The notes under the pieces are model-generated. The model ran no database searches. It was not told the origin of the DNA and saw only the letters and a program-made list of their open reading frames with translations. A stretch of 64,000 nucleotides of DNA from Pyrrhosoma nymphula (lineage: Eukaryota; Arthropoda; Insecta; Odonata; Coenagrionidae). The DNA lies in the NCBI GenBank assembly GCA_963573305.1, contig OY754327.1:183280386-183344385 (forward strand), given 5' to 3'. Position 1 is the first letter of the stretch. Each line of letters starts with the position of its first letter. This document shows, piece after piece, positions 33,255-44,300 of the stretch. The position numbers and the translations under genes were made by a program.

Positions 33255-35975
33255 CAGGGTGTTTCAGAAGGAAATCGCCATACTTCTGGAGGAGGTTGGT
33301 GAAGTGATTTTAAGCATTTTTTGTCCAATGAACATGGGGTCGCAACTCCTTGTTACCGAGCTATGGCAACGCAAACATTTTGTCACACGAATTCTGCAGT
33401 TACCATGAAAACCCCCAAAATCAGTGGCATCCAGCTATACTTACAAAGAAAAACTGGTCTAAATTGTACTTAAAGTTTGTATCTTTGTTTTTCTGCAGAA
33501 ATTTACGCATATTGCTTACATATTCTGAAGTGGTAACTGAAATTGTCAATATTTTTCTTCTCCAAATAATTATTTTTTAGAATAACTTTTTTATTTTGAG
33601 ATATACGAAAATGTTAATAGAGTCATAAAAATTGGGAAATTTAATTTTATCTCCATAATTGGTAAAATTATTTTCATATCTTAATTTTTTGCGAAGATAT
33701 GGCATCTTAAACGGTACCGTTACATGAGCACATTTTTCGACTGCTCTCTTCCATGCATGAAACTGATATTGATTTACCGATAAAGACAATTACATTCACC
33801 AATATAAGCTTGAGTACTTATTTTTAACCGTTTTGAAAAGAATAACCAACCAATATAACCCAAATTTAGGTGTTTTTGTGAACCAAATGAAGTAAACAAT
33901 CAAGCGGCAACAAAGATCTCAAGTAGAGATTATCTCCATGGATTAATTGTCGATCACTGGCGCTGAGATTCATTGTTTATGAAGTTATTTCAACTTTTAA
34001 GATATTCTAAGGATATTTAATTAATAGTATGTCTTATTCATAGGTAAACTATCAATGTGATATGAGATTAAGACAATAGGAATCACATCAGAATCAATTA
34101 GAATTTTTTAAGAATTAATAAATGTAAATTAGTATCATATATATGCCTTACGTATGGCTGGGGAATAAGGGTTTAGAAAAAAAGGAAAAATGTTAGAGAG
34201 ACACCTATTGTACATTTTTAATAAAGTTAAAACAAAGTTACTCCAACAACATGATGTAATTTTTTATTTGATAGCCTGCCCCTTGCGTTGCTCATCTAGG
34301 TTATTGCGGTTTTCTTTAATGGGATTAGTGCGTTCAGCATGCAAAGTAAATATGCATACCATGTTTTAACTTTACTGTTGTACCCAAGGCCTTTAATTCA
34401 ACCGTAGGAGTTTTGTTGACTACGACGAGGGAATGATGAATTTCACTTTGTCAGTAGGTAACATATGCTGTCTCGTACCTGACACATTCCCTTCCAGTAA
34501 AGTCAAACTTTAAAAAAAAAATGGATGGTACAACTCTTTTGCTAGACATTTTCATAAAATAATTGTTCCTGCAACCTGAGTATTTCAAATAAAACGTTTA
34601 TTTAGAACCACTGTTAAAAGCTGCTTTCGATAGTGCCACGGGGGTTTTTCTATTGACCAGAATAAGAATACAATTTGTATTCCCACCGTCTCTTTGGAAC
34701 CGAGCTCCGTCGGTAAATGAGATGTATCTGCAAAAATGGACATTTCCATACGACCATTCACGAAGCGATTCAGCTGTCTGGCAAGATGTCTCCATGGAGG
34801 ATGTTGGAATCGCCGCAAATGAAATGGATTTATGCCTTCATTAAGCAATATTCTTTATACTTTTGTCCATGAATCCTTAGAAACATCTTCTTGAACTTGC
34901 TATAGGACTACGCTATGACTGGATTTCCCACTTCTCGCTCTGCTCTAGCGGACCAAATGCTCGTGAAGCATGCGAGCGCAAGGAAATGAGCCTGTATCAC
35001 TATTGTGTTGAAAACCCAAAAAAAACACTTGTCTACTCGGGATTTTTCGCGTCGAAAACAATAGTAGGTACTTGGTGACAACTTTTCAAACGCAAAGAAG
35101 TGAAGTATATCTTCATATTCAGTACTAGTAAAATCATGAGTCATTGTGAAGGTCTCGTCGAAACGTACCGAAATACCATGAACCTGTTCAAACTTGCCTC
35201 CATTTTCACTCTCATTGCATTGACAATATATCCAATGATGCAATTGATTTAGTATCCTTATAAGATCTTATAAGTTGAAATAGCTTCATAAACAATGAAT
35301 CTCAGCGCCAGTGATTGACAATTAATCCATGGAGATAATCTCCACTTGAGATCTTTATTGCCGCTTGATTGTTTACTTCATTTGGTTCACAAAAACACCT
35401 AAATTTGGGTTTCATTGGTTGGTTATTCTTTTCACAACGTTTAAAAATAAGTACTCAAGCTTATATTGGCGAAGGTAATTGTCTTTATCGGTAAATCATT
35501 TCCATGCATGGAAGAGAGCCGTCGAAAAATGTGCTCATGTAACGGTACCGTTTAAGAGGCCATATCTTCGCTAAAAATTAAGATATGAAACTAATTTTAC
35601 CAGTTATGGAAATTAAATTAAAGTTTCCAATTTTTATGACTCTATTAACATTTTCGTATATCTCAAAATAAAAAAGTTATTCTCAAAAATAATTTTTTGA
35701 AGAAGAAAAATATTGACAATTTCAGTTACCACTTCAGAATATGTAAGAAATATGCGTAAATTTCTGCAGAAAAACAAAGATACAAACTTTAAGTACAATT
35801 TAGACCAGTTTTTCTTTGTAAGTATAGCTGGATGCCACTGATTTTGGGGGTTTTCATGGTAACTGCAGAATGCTTGTGACAAAATGTTTGCGTTGCCATA
35901 GGTTGGTAACTAAGGAGTTGCGACCCCATGTTCATTGGACAAAAAATACTTAAAATCACGTCCCCAACCTCCTCC
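33255..35975 (-). mobile_element. Mariner-type element with ~750-bp terminal inverted repeats
   Basis: The left arm (33255-34015) and right arm (35245-35975) are inverted copies over nearly their whole length, sharing GAACATGGGGTCGCAACTCC, CAGTGGCATCCAGCTATACT and AATGAATCTCAGCGCCAGTG. The left tip is CAGGGTGTTTCAGAAGG; about 30 bp are missing from the right tip where Copia sequence starts. The unique centre (34016-35244) carries minus-strand transposase remnants. Arms this long are unusual for mariner, which normally has TIRs of tens of bases, but occur in a few Tc1/mariner families. Confidence 0.82.
34590..35180 (-). pseudogene. Decayed mariner-type transposase between long TIRs
   Basis: On the minus strand FTSTEYEDILHFFAF near 35150-35100 resembles the family's start (EEYKHIHFIYG). 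Further along INPFHLRRFQHPPW and frames reading FTDGARFQRDG (for FTDEA.F.RDGV) and NRKTPVALSKAAFN-type sequence appear at 34850-34620. The order N- to C-terminal is correct. Frames shift repeatedly and the second and third catalytic blocks are not visible, so the gene is dead. Confidence 0.6.
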
Positions 35976-37800
35976 AGCATCTCACATCTCGAATCTGACC
36001 CTTTCCAATGGCTTGGTTAGCAGGTCAGCTAGCTGGTTAGTCCCGTTGATGTGTTCTAATGATCCTTGTTCTTGATAATAGGAGGTATAGCCATCTACAC
36101 ATAATCTCCACCGGGAATCCATTCTGGTTTCTTCTTTTCACGTTCCCTTCTTCGTTTCTCTTCATTTTTTCTATTACTTTCTCTCTTTTACCTGATACTT
36201 CACTTCCTCCGGAACTGGGCGTCGTGACTCTTGTTCACTTAAACTTTCTGCCTTCTTGTCATAGCTGACTTCACCTGACTTTTTATTCACGCCGGAAGTT
36301 GGATTGGATTGACTCTGACTTATGGTTTCTTCACGATCAACTTCAAACTCACAAACGTCGGTGCGCAAATTGCAAACAACTTCAGGCTTGAATCTACATC
36401 GTGGCTTAAAACAATTTTCTTCTGAGATGGAATCCACACCCTAAATCCGTCCCTTTCGTTCACGTACCCAACCAAATGTCCATGAACAGCCTTGTCGTCA
36501 AACTTAGAGCGGAAATGCTTGTTCACGTGCACATAACATTCTGTTCCAAAGATTCTCACATCAGATGATTCAGGTTTCCTACAGGTCGTCCATACCACAG
36601 TTCATAAGGAGGTTTGTTTTCAATGGAGGTCTTCCCAGTCCGATTAAAAATATATGTGGCAGTATTGCATGGTTCTGCCAACATTTCTTTTCCCAACTTG
36701 CTTGGATTCACCATAGAACGCGTGCATTCCACAATCGTGCGGCTCTCTCGTTCCGCAACACCATTTTGCTGCTGTGGTGCATTTCTGCATTACATTTTGG
36801 TGTGGTGTAGCACTGCATTATTCCACCTACGTAGAATAATGCAGTGCTCTATGCCTCCGTTCGAAAGGAGTTCAGAAACTTTCTTGTTGTCAAATTCTTT
36901 TCCTCCATCGCACCTAAATTGTTTGATAACATGACCATTTGTCTTGGCTTCATTCAGGAACTGTTCCAAGACGGCAAGTACTGACTTCACTTTTCTGATT
37001 CAGGAAGAACATTTTACGAAACTTGCTAAAAATCGTCTTTAAAACAAACGTAGTAGCGCGCTCTTCCAAGTGATTCCATGGGTCCATTCACGTCGGCGTG
37101 AATTTGCTCACCAGTGACCATCGGGCGATTAACTCGACTCTTGAATGGCAACCGATGCATTCTCAGGACACATCCATCGCAGAATTTTTCTTTGCACCCG
37201 TCTACGTTGATATCCATTTGCTTCAAGACGCTATTTACGTGATTTTTGTGTTGATGACCGAATCTTTCATGATACACTTGCAGTGTACCTATCCGACGAT
37301 CTCACCAAATTCACTTGAATAGGTTGTGCCGGTTTTACAACGCGTATGTCAAGTAAGTACGTATGGAGCATAGGCTTACCCTCTCAGTCATCGTTTCCCC
37401 TACGTGTCTTTGTCTTCATGTTTGACACTTTCATCATAGTCTCATTCAAAAACCTTTTCGTGCAGCTGCTTGTACAGAGAATAAGTGAGCACTTGCTTCA
37501 GGAGCATAAAGAACGTCATTCAATTCCGCATTTTTCCAAGTCTTGTTCAAATGCACTTGAATTTTGACAGTTCCCTTTTCGTGAGCCAGCGTGCTTACTC
37601 CTCGTTTTCCGAGTGAAACCATTTTAGGTACAGCGAATTTTGTATACGATACAAAATATTGCTTATTCGCAGTGACGTGATTGGTAGAACCACTGTCGCA
37701 GTACCATCTGTCGGCTTCAGCATAGTAATTAAATGAGGCAGCAAGAGCATGTGATAAAATTGCAGCGTTCTTTTCAGATTGGTTGTTGCCAGTACATAAC
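35976..37800 (-). pseudogene. Copia pol: protease and integrase, with RT core deleted
   Basis: Protease is marked by WYCDSGSTNHVTANKQYF (37.69 kb) and DVLYAPEASAHLFSV. The pre-integrase zinc region is seen in MYHERFGHQHKNHVNSVLKQ with CDGCVLRMHRLPF (37.28-37.13 kb). Integrase core: HADVNGPMES, then FRCDGGKEFDNKKVSELL with the second Asp. DVRIFGTECYVHVNKHFRSK and FDDKAVHGHLVGY follow (36.56-36.46 kb). The body of RT is missing; only HINGTNQLADLLTKPLERV, the end of RNase H, remains at 36060-35990. An internal deletion is the simplest reading. Confidence 0.85.
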
Positions 37801-38617
37801 ATCGATCCTTTTCATCGGACACTCCGCTGCCCAATGACCGACTTGTTTGCGCTGATGGCATGGGAATTTTTGTTTTGCACGTTCATTAATTTTCTTCGAT
37901 TTTTCGCGAATAGCACGTATATTTTGTTGGTTTTTCTTCTTCGGGTCACTGCGTGCAACAAATGCAGCCATTTCCAGTTTCTTTTGGTCTCGTAATTCAA
38001 TCGTGCACAGTTTCTCAATCAGTAAGTTCAGACTTTGATTTCCCGACGGAATCGTGTCCCACAATTCTTTAAAATTGTCGTATTCTTTTCGTGGCGTAGA
38101 TAAAATTCGACCCTTAAATATTCTTTCGGAAAAAAACATTTTCTTTGTTTTTCTGCAGTTCGTTGTTCAAATCCAAGAAAAGTTTCTGCAGCTTCACAAC
38201 ATGCGGGCTGATGTCCTCTTTTTCGTCACGTTGAACACGAAAAAATGCTCCGATTCACATATTTAACCGTTGCGTATTGCTTTGCTCTAATTTAATCTTG
38301 CGTGTAACTTAACCCAAATTTACCTTACGTGGGTGCATGTCAACACGAGCTCTGCAATGGATTTTCCCAGCGTACCAGCTAACAAACTTGCCGCCTTCGC
38401 GTCATCTTTCAACCACAGATGACCTGCCGCCTTTTCCTCCGCTGCAGCGCGCTGTCGCGTTTTCCACAATTTCAAAACGATTGCGCGTACCGAAGACAAT
38501 ATCTTCAAGTGCGTTCGCTCTCAATAACATCGAAACGTGCTATTTCCACTTAGTCCAGTCTTCAGGTCCTTCGAGTTTATCCACTAGTATTTTGTAGTCA
38601 CTACTACCGGCAGCCAT
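37801..38617 (-). pseudogene. Copia gag with damaged zinc knuckle
   Basis: The start ATG at 38617 opens MAAGSSDYKILVDKLEGPED, typical of Copia Gag, but a TAG follows within ~30 codons. The central helical region reads LWDTIPSGNQSLNLLIEKL, ELRDQKKLEMAAFVAR. The knuckle CHQRKQVGHWAAEC has Arg where the second Cys should be. With frame breaks between the parts the gene cannot give a full Gag. Confidence 0.82.
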
Positions 38618-38703
38618 TTTCTAATGTATAATTTACTTTCACGGTTAATTCACGTTGGAATTATAATTCGTGATGAATAACAAATTTGTAGCTATTCACT
38701 TGC

Positions 38704-38720
38704 GACCTGGGCCCATAACC
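38704..38720 (-). promoter_or_regulatory. Copia primer-binding site (initiator tRNA-Met half)
   Basis: On the minus strand GGTTATGGGCCCAGGTC directly follows LTR sequence ending GAATTCAACA. Copia-group elements are known to prime from an internal half of initiator tRNA-Met using this type of site. Confidence 0.75.
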
Positions 38721-38900
38721 TGTTGAATTCCTGGTATTCAGGTTTCTGGTTCTGCGATTAAATTTCTTGTTCCATTATGGAATCAAGAACAATGGAACAC
38801 TTCTTCTGTTGAATTCCTCTTTTAAATGTAAGATATTAGCTCTTTAGTACACCCACGCACATCTTTATTTCAACTACTTGTCCAAGGAAAGAAATCTGGG
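38721..38900 (-). repeat. Copia 5' LTR, outer limit uncertain
   Basis: LTR sequence adjoins the primer site. TGTTGAATTCCT occurs at 38721 and again at 38807, the second followed by sequence shared with 26030-26110. An 86-bp insertion or duplication near the LTR end is possible. Confidence 0.5.
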
Positions 38901-39080
38901 CTGTAACTGTGCTAGAGCAGCACTCTAACTGTGCTAAAGGACTGTACTGTGGTCTGTACTTAGACTGTACTTAAATTGAAACACCATACTGCAGTTTCCA
39001 TAGCACAGTCATAGCACAGCTACCAGGGGTTAGATGGAAGATGGGACTTTCTAGTCCCAATCTCGCCCAATAAAGACGTT
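38901..39080. other. ACAG-rich repeats and (TTA)n target flank
   Basis: Contains variants of AGCACAGTCATAGCACAGCTACC, a motif found again right of the array at 49125. Ends with CCCAATAAAGACG before the (TTA)n tract, like the 3' end of an unrelated retrotransposon. Confidence 0.4.
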
Positions 39081-39103
39081 TTATTATTATTATTATTATT
39101 ATT
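39081..39103. repeat. (TTA)n microsatellite at the array's left border
   Basis: Seven TTA units plus TT precede the first R4/Dong-like 3' end. Similar tracts separate further copies at 44959-44980 and 45270-45291 and close the array at 49098-49123. Confidence 0.9.
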
Positions 39104-41328
39104 TTAATTGTTACAGTTGTAACATGACCCTCCTAGTCCCCGGCAAGCATCAGGTTTCATTGCCGTCATAATGGCCGAAGACTCGAGAGGGGTTGGGCAG
39201 TAATCGCAGCCACGTCCGACGCCCATCGGATGTGTGGCTACGCTGCGGTAGGGTCATGCGTCCGCAGTAAACGGAGTGACCCCAGGATGACGGCCTTCTG
39301 CATGCGTGCAACTAGTAATTCCGCCTGTGCCACGCAGGACGGAATACACTTGATGTTATTTAGCAGCGAGCCCTTAACTCCACCGAGCACACCTATGATG
39401 AGGACCACCAGTTTCACAGAGTGTCCGGGGTACATCTGTCGAAGTTCGAAAAGCAGGTCTTGATATTTCGTCCGTTTTTCCACCTCCTTCGCATCCATGT
39501 TAGTTTCAGCCGGAGCCGAAAACTCGATCACGAACATGGAGCGTGTGAGGTGGTCGAGGAGAACGATATCAGGCTTGGTCGCCTCCAACTGCCTGGTGGT
39601 GGAAAAGGAGTAATTCCACCAGATCGTGCATTTATCGTTCTCCACGACGGACTCAATATCTCCAGGGGCATAGGGCAGCACAGGTGTTTCGTCGATGCCA
39701 TAATGGTGTCGAAGATGAAAGTATAACACCCGTAGGGCCGCGTTGTGCCGAGCTAAATATGCTGACTTAGCGTAATAACTACAGCCGGAGAGAAGGTGAC
39801 TCAAAGTCTCCGGCTGGGCTCGGCACGCCCTACATCTCGTGTCCGCAACCTCCGCTTTGAATATAATGCGGCGGTACACGAGTGTGTTTATGACACCATC
39901 CTGGCACGCGAGGACAAAACCCTCGGTCTCGGACTTCAGACCGGCGGAGCGTAGGAAGGCAAACGTTAGCTCCTTCGATAGCCCATGCTTTTCGATGTTT
40001 CGATAGAAACCTCCATGCATGGGCTTATCGGTATGCACCTTGAGCAAGGCCTTCTGCTCGGCTTTTTTTATTTCGAGCTTGAGGACGTCTGCCTTCAATG
40101 ACAAGATGGTCGTGTCATTGTCGCTTCCGTCGGATGACGGGTCGAAGTCGAGACCGGTTTCGTCCGCTGCCCTCTTTGCCGCCTGGAAGAGAAACGCCCC
40201 TGCTCCCGCACTCTCGTGATCACTCACGAGATTGAGCAGGGGGTCCCTGCTTTTCAAAACTTGGCAAGCTGTACCCAGGACAACTCTGTTGTGGAGACAT
40301 TCCAGACTCAATAGTCCTCTACCACCTACATTGCGAGGGAGATACAATCTGGCGACGGAAGATTTCGGATGAAGACTTCTATACATGGTCATCATCTTCC
40401 TCGTTCCCCTATCGAGGTTCTGCAACTCGTTGACGTTCCACTTCATGCATCCGAAGGTATACAGCAGTGTAGGAACCGCGAACATGTTCGTGGCAAAAAC
40501 CTTGTTCTTGCCTGACAGCTCAGAACTCCAGATGTTCCTGAGAGTCTGTCTGTATTTGGCGGTGAGCCTTTCCTTCACTGCTGTAACCTCCTGCATTCGG
40601 CGCTGGGGGACGCCGAGATATTCATAGCTGTCATCGTCCTCGAGGTGACGAATGACGCTCCCGTCAACAAGTTGCACGTCTTCCTTGATCTCCGAAAATC
40701 TTCCTCTCGCCAAGTGGATGGATGCACACTTGTCCAATCCGAACTCCATTCCTATAGCCTCACTGTATTCCAGTACGGTGTCCAGGGCAGTGCGAAGGTC
40801 TTTCGCATTAGAAGCGTACAGCTTCAGGTCATCCATATAAAACAAATGGGTGACCTTATGCTTCCTGACACCTGGAACACCACACATGTATCCTTTACCT
40901 CGTTGCAGCCTAAGGGACAGGGGTAGGAGGGAAATACAGAACAGTAGGGGGCTCAAGCTGTCGCCTTGAAAAAAGATTCTGGCGAGGTGTTGGTGGGTGG
41001 AAGTAAATTTCTTCCACCAGAAGTTATTCACGGCATCCATTCCTGGAGCCGAGAAATTCTTCTTGCGAGAGAATGCCTTCTTCACGTCACTTTCGGTGAC
41101 TGAAAGAGGTCCATCCACGTCTTGTAGGTGGCGGTCACAAACCTCTTTAAAGAGGCCTATGGCCGGAGTGTCTCCGTTGAATGGCTTCGACGTTTCGTAT
41201 ATTTCCTTCCAGAAACGTTCAACCTCTTGGACGGGTGGCGGAGATTCAACAACAGGCGGAGGTGGTCGAAAGAGACGGGACGGCTGAAGGAGAAAGGTGG
41301 CATTTTCTCTCACGCCCCTACTCCTCTT
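39104..41328 (-). mobile_element. R4/Dong-like retrotransposon, copy 1, truncated and deleted
   Basis: Nearly identical to copies 2 and 3 over its shared length. It lacks the N-terminal third, starting abruptly inside the codons for KRSRGVREN, and has a 504-bp in-frame deletion near 40970. Its truncated 5' end is fused, via a short AT-rich link (41329-41335), to the 3' end of copy 2, with only a remnant of the TTA tract between them. Confidence 0.9.
39238..41328 (-). pseudogene. R4/Dong-like ORF, copy 1, RT core deleted
   Basis: The remaining codons stay open. The reading runs from the RT N-terminal region straight from HQHLARIF to FQGDSLSPLLFC, so about 168 residues are missing, including the first catalytic RT block (AWVDYKKAFDTT in copies 2 and 3). 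The YMDD box, C-terminal CCHC knuckle and restriction-like endonuclease are intact. Reading can extend upstream into the 3' UTR of copy 2 to an ATG at 41379, creating a fused frame of 713 codons that probably has no natural start. Without the first catalytic Asp it cannot reverse-transcribe. Confidence 0.85.
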
Positions 41329-41334
41329 TATTTT

Positions 41335-44300
41335 AGTTGTTACAGTTGTAACATGACCCTCCGAGTCCCCGGCAAGCATCAGGTTTCATTGCCGTCATAA
41401 TGGCCGAAGACTCGAGAGGGGTTGGGCAGTAATCGCAGCCACGTCCGACGCCCATCGGATGTGTGGCTACGCTGCGGTAGGGTCATGCGTCCGCAGTAAA
41501 CGGAGTGACCCCAGGATGACGGCCTTCTGCATGCGTGCAACTAGTAATTCCGCCTGTGCCACGCAGGACGGAATACACTTGATGTTATTTAGCAGCGAGC
41601 CCTTAACTCCACCGAGCACACCTATGATGAGGACCACCAGTTTCACAGAGTGTCCGGGGTACATCTGTCGAAGTTCGAAAAGCAGGTCTTGATATTTCGT
41701 CCGTTTTTCCACCTCCTTCGCATCCATGTTAGTTTCAGCCGGAGCCGAAAACTCGATCACGAACATGGAGCGTGTGAGGTGGTCGAGGAGAACGATATCA
41801 GGCTTGGTCGCCTCCAACTGCCTGGTGGTGGAAAAGGAGTAATTCCACCAGATCGTGCATTTATCGTTCTCCACGACGGACTCAATATCTCCAGGGGCAT
41901 AGGGCAGCACAGGTGTTTCGTCGATGCCATAATGGTGTCGAAGATGAAAGTATAACACCCGTAGGGCCGCGTTGTGCCGAGCTAAATATGCTGACTTAGC
42001 GTAATAACTACAGCCGGAGAGAAGGTGACTCAAAGTCTCCGGCTGGGCTCGGCACGCCCTACATCTCGTGTCCGCAACCTCCGCTTTGAATATAATGCGG
42101 CGGTACACGAGTGTGTTTATGACACCATCCTGGCACGCGAGGACAAAACCCTCGGTCTCGGACTTCAGACCGGCGGAGCGTAGGAAGGCAAACGTTAGCT
42201 CCTTCAATAGCCCATGCTTTTCGATGTTTCGATAGAAACCTCCATGCATGGGCTTATCGGTATGCACCTTGAGCAAGGCCTTCTGCTCGGCTTTTTTTAT
42301 TTCGAGCTTGAGGACGTCTGCCTTCAATGACAAGATGGTCGTGTCATTGTCGCTTCCGTCGGATGACGGGTCGAAGTCGAGACCGGTTTCGTCCGCTGCC
42401 CTCTTTGCCGCCTGGAAGAGAAACGCCCCTGCTCCCGCACTCTCGTGATCACTCACGAGATTGAGCAGGGGGTCCCTGCTTTTCAAAACTCGGCAAGCTG
42501 TACCCAGGACAACTCTGTTGTGGAGACACTCCAGACTCAATAGTCCTCTACCACCTACATTGCGAGGGAGATACAATCTGGCGACGGAAGATTTCGGATG
42601 AAGACTTCTATACATGGTCATCATCTTCCTCGTTCCCCTATCGAGGTTCTGCAACTCGTTGACGTTCCACTTCATGCATCCGAAGGTATACAGCAGTGTA
42701 GGAACCGCGAACATGTTCGTGGCAAGAACCTTGTTCTTGCCTGACAGCTCAGAACTCCAGATGTTCCTGAGAGTCTGTCTGTATTTGGCGGTGAGCCTTT
42801 CCTTCACTGCTGTAACCTCCTGCATTCGGCGCTGGGGGACGCCGAGATATTCATAGCTGTCATCGTCCTCGAGGTGACGAATGACGCTCCCGTCAACAAG
42901 TTGCACGTCTTCCTTGATCTCCGAAAATCTTCCTCTCGCCAAGTGGATGGATGCACACTTGTCCAATCCGAACTCCATTCCTATAGCCTCACTGTATTCC
43001 AGTACGGTGTCCAGGGCAGTGCGAAGGTCTTTCGCATTAGAAGCGTACAGCTTCAGGTCATCCATATAAAACAAATGGGTGACCTTATGCTTCCTGTCAT
43101 CTGGAACACCACACATGTATCCTTTACCTCGTCGCAGCCTAAGGGACAGGGGTAGGAGGGAAATACAGAACAGTAGGGCGCTCAAGCTGTCGCCTTGAAA
43201 AACGCCACGGTGGTATGTTACCAACTCTGTGGAAACTGACCGCTTGCCTGAGGTCAGAACGAAGCGCGTTTTCCACAGTGGTAACAGGCGTTGGATGCAG
43301 GACACAACCTCAGGGTGGACTTTCATCAACTTCAGCATGGCGATCAATAGCTCATGCGAAGTGGTGTCAAAAGCCTTCTTGTAGTCCACCCAGGCCATTG
43401 ATAGGTTTCGCTTATGCCGGATGGCATCCTGGCATATGCACCTATCAATGAGCAGGTTGTCCTTGCATCCCGCGATTCCCCGCTTTGAGCCCCTCTGCTC
43501 GTACACCTCCTCCCAAACCGGCTGGACTTGGTGTAGGATAAGGTCGCTCAAGATCGAGGTGAACGCCTTATATACAGTGTTGAGGCAGGTTATAGGGCGG
43601 TAGTTCTTTGGATTGGACAAGTCTCCCTTCTTAGGTATTAAAACCGTGCGTCCCTCAGTCAGCCAAGGTGGAATTGGTTTTCCACCATTTAGAAAGGACG
43701 TGAAGATTCTGGCGAGGTGTTGGTGGGTGGAAGTAAATTTCTTCCACCAGAAGTTATTCACGGCATCCATTCCTGGAGCCGAGAAATTCTTCTTGCCAGA
43801 GAAGGCCTTCTTCACGTCACTTTCGGTGACTGAAAGAGGTCCATCCACATCTTGTAGGTGGCGGTCACAAACCTCTTTAAAGAGGCCTATGGCCGGAGTG
43901 TCTCCGTTGAATGGCTTCGACGTTTCGTATATTTCCTTCCAGAAACGTTCAACCTCTTGGACGGGTGGCGGAGATTCAACAACAGGCGGAGGTGGTCGAA
44001 AGAGACGGGACGGCTGAAGGAGAAAGGTGGCATTTTCTCTCACGCCCCTACTCCTCTTCAGGAGTTTTTTCCGGGCCGTGGTGAGTGCCCGTACTCTATC
44101 GACCGCGTGCTGCTTAATGGTAAGCAGCACGCTTTTATTCAGCGTGTGATGGTTGTACCTGAGACTGCGCGCTATGCACCGAACTTTAGGAGTGAAAGCT
44201 CTCCCAGATGCGATGTATTCCATCACACACTGAATTCTCGACGCCTGTTGTCTCGCCTGCGTGATCTTGGCCTCCAACTGTTCAAGCCTCTTTGCTGCTT

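Larger units (their letters stand above)
35976..38990 (-). mobile_element. Ty1/Copia retrotransposon, 5' part and end of pol
   Basis: Minus-strand gag, protease, integrase and the very end of RNase H are present in Copia order. A primer-binding site for initiator tRNA-Met abuts LTR-like sequence at 38721. The pol coding for the RT core is missing between about 36174 and 36060. The 3' LTR is absent: the end of pol joins the mariner arm at 35975. Confidence 0.85.
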
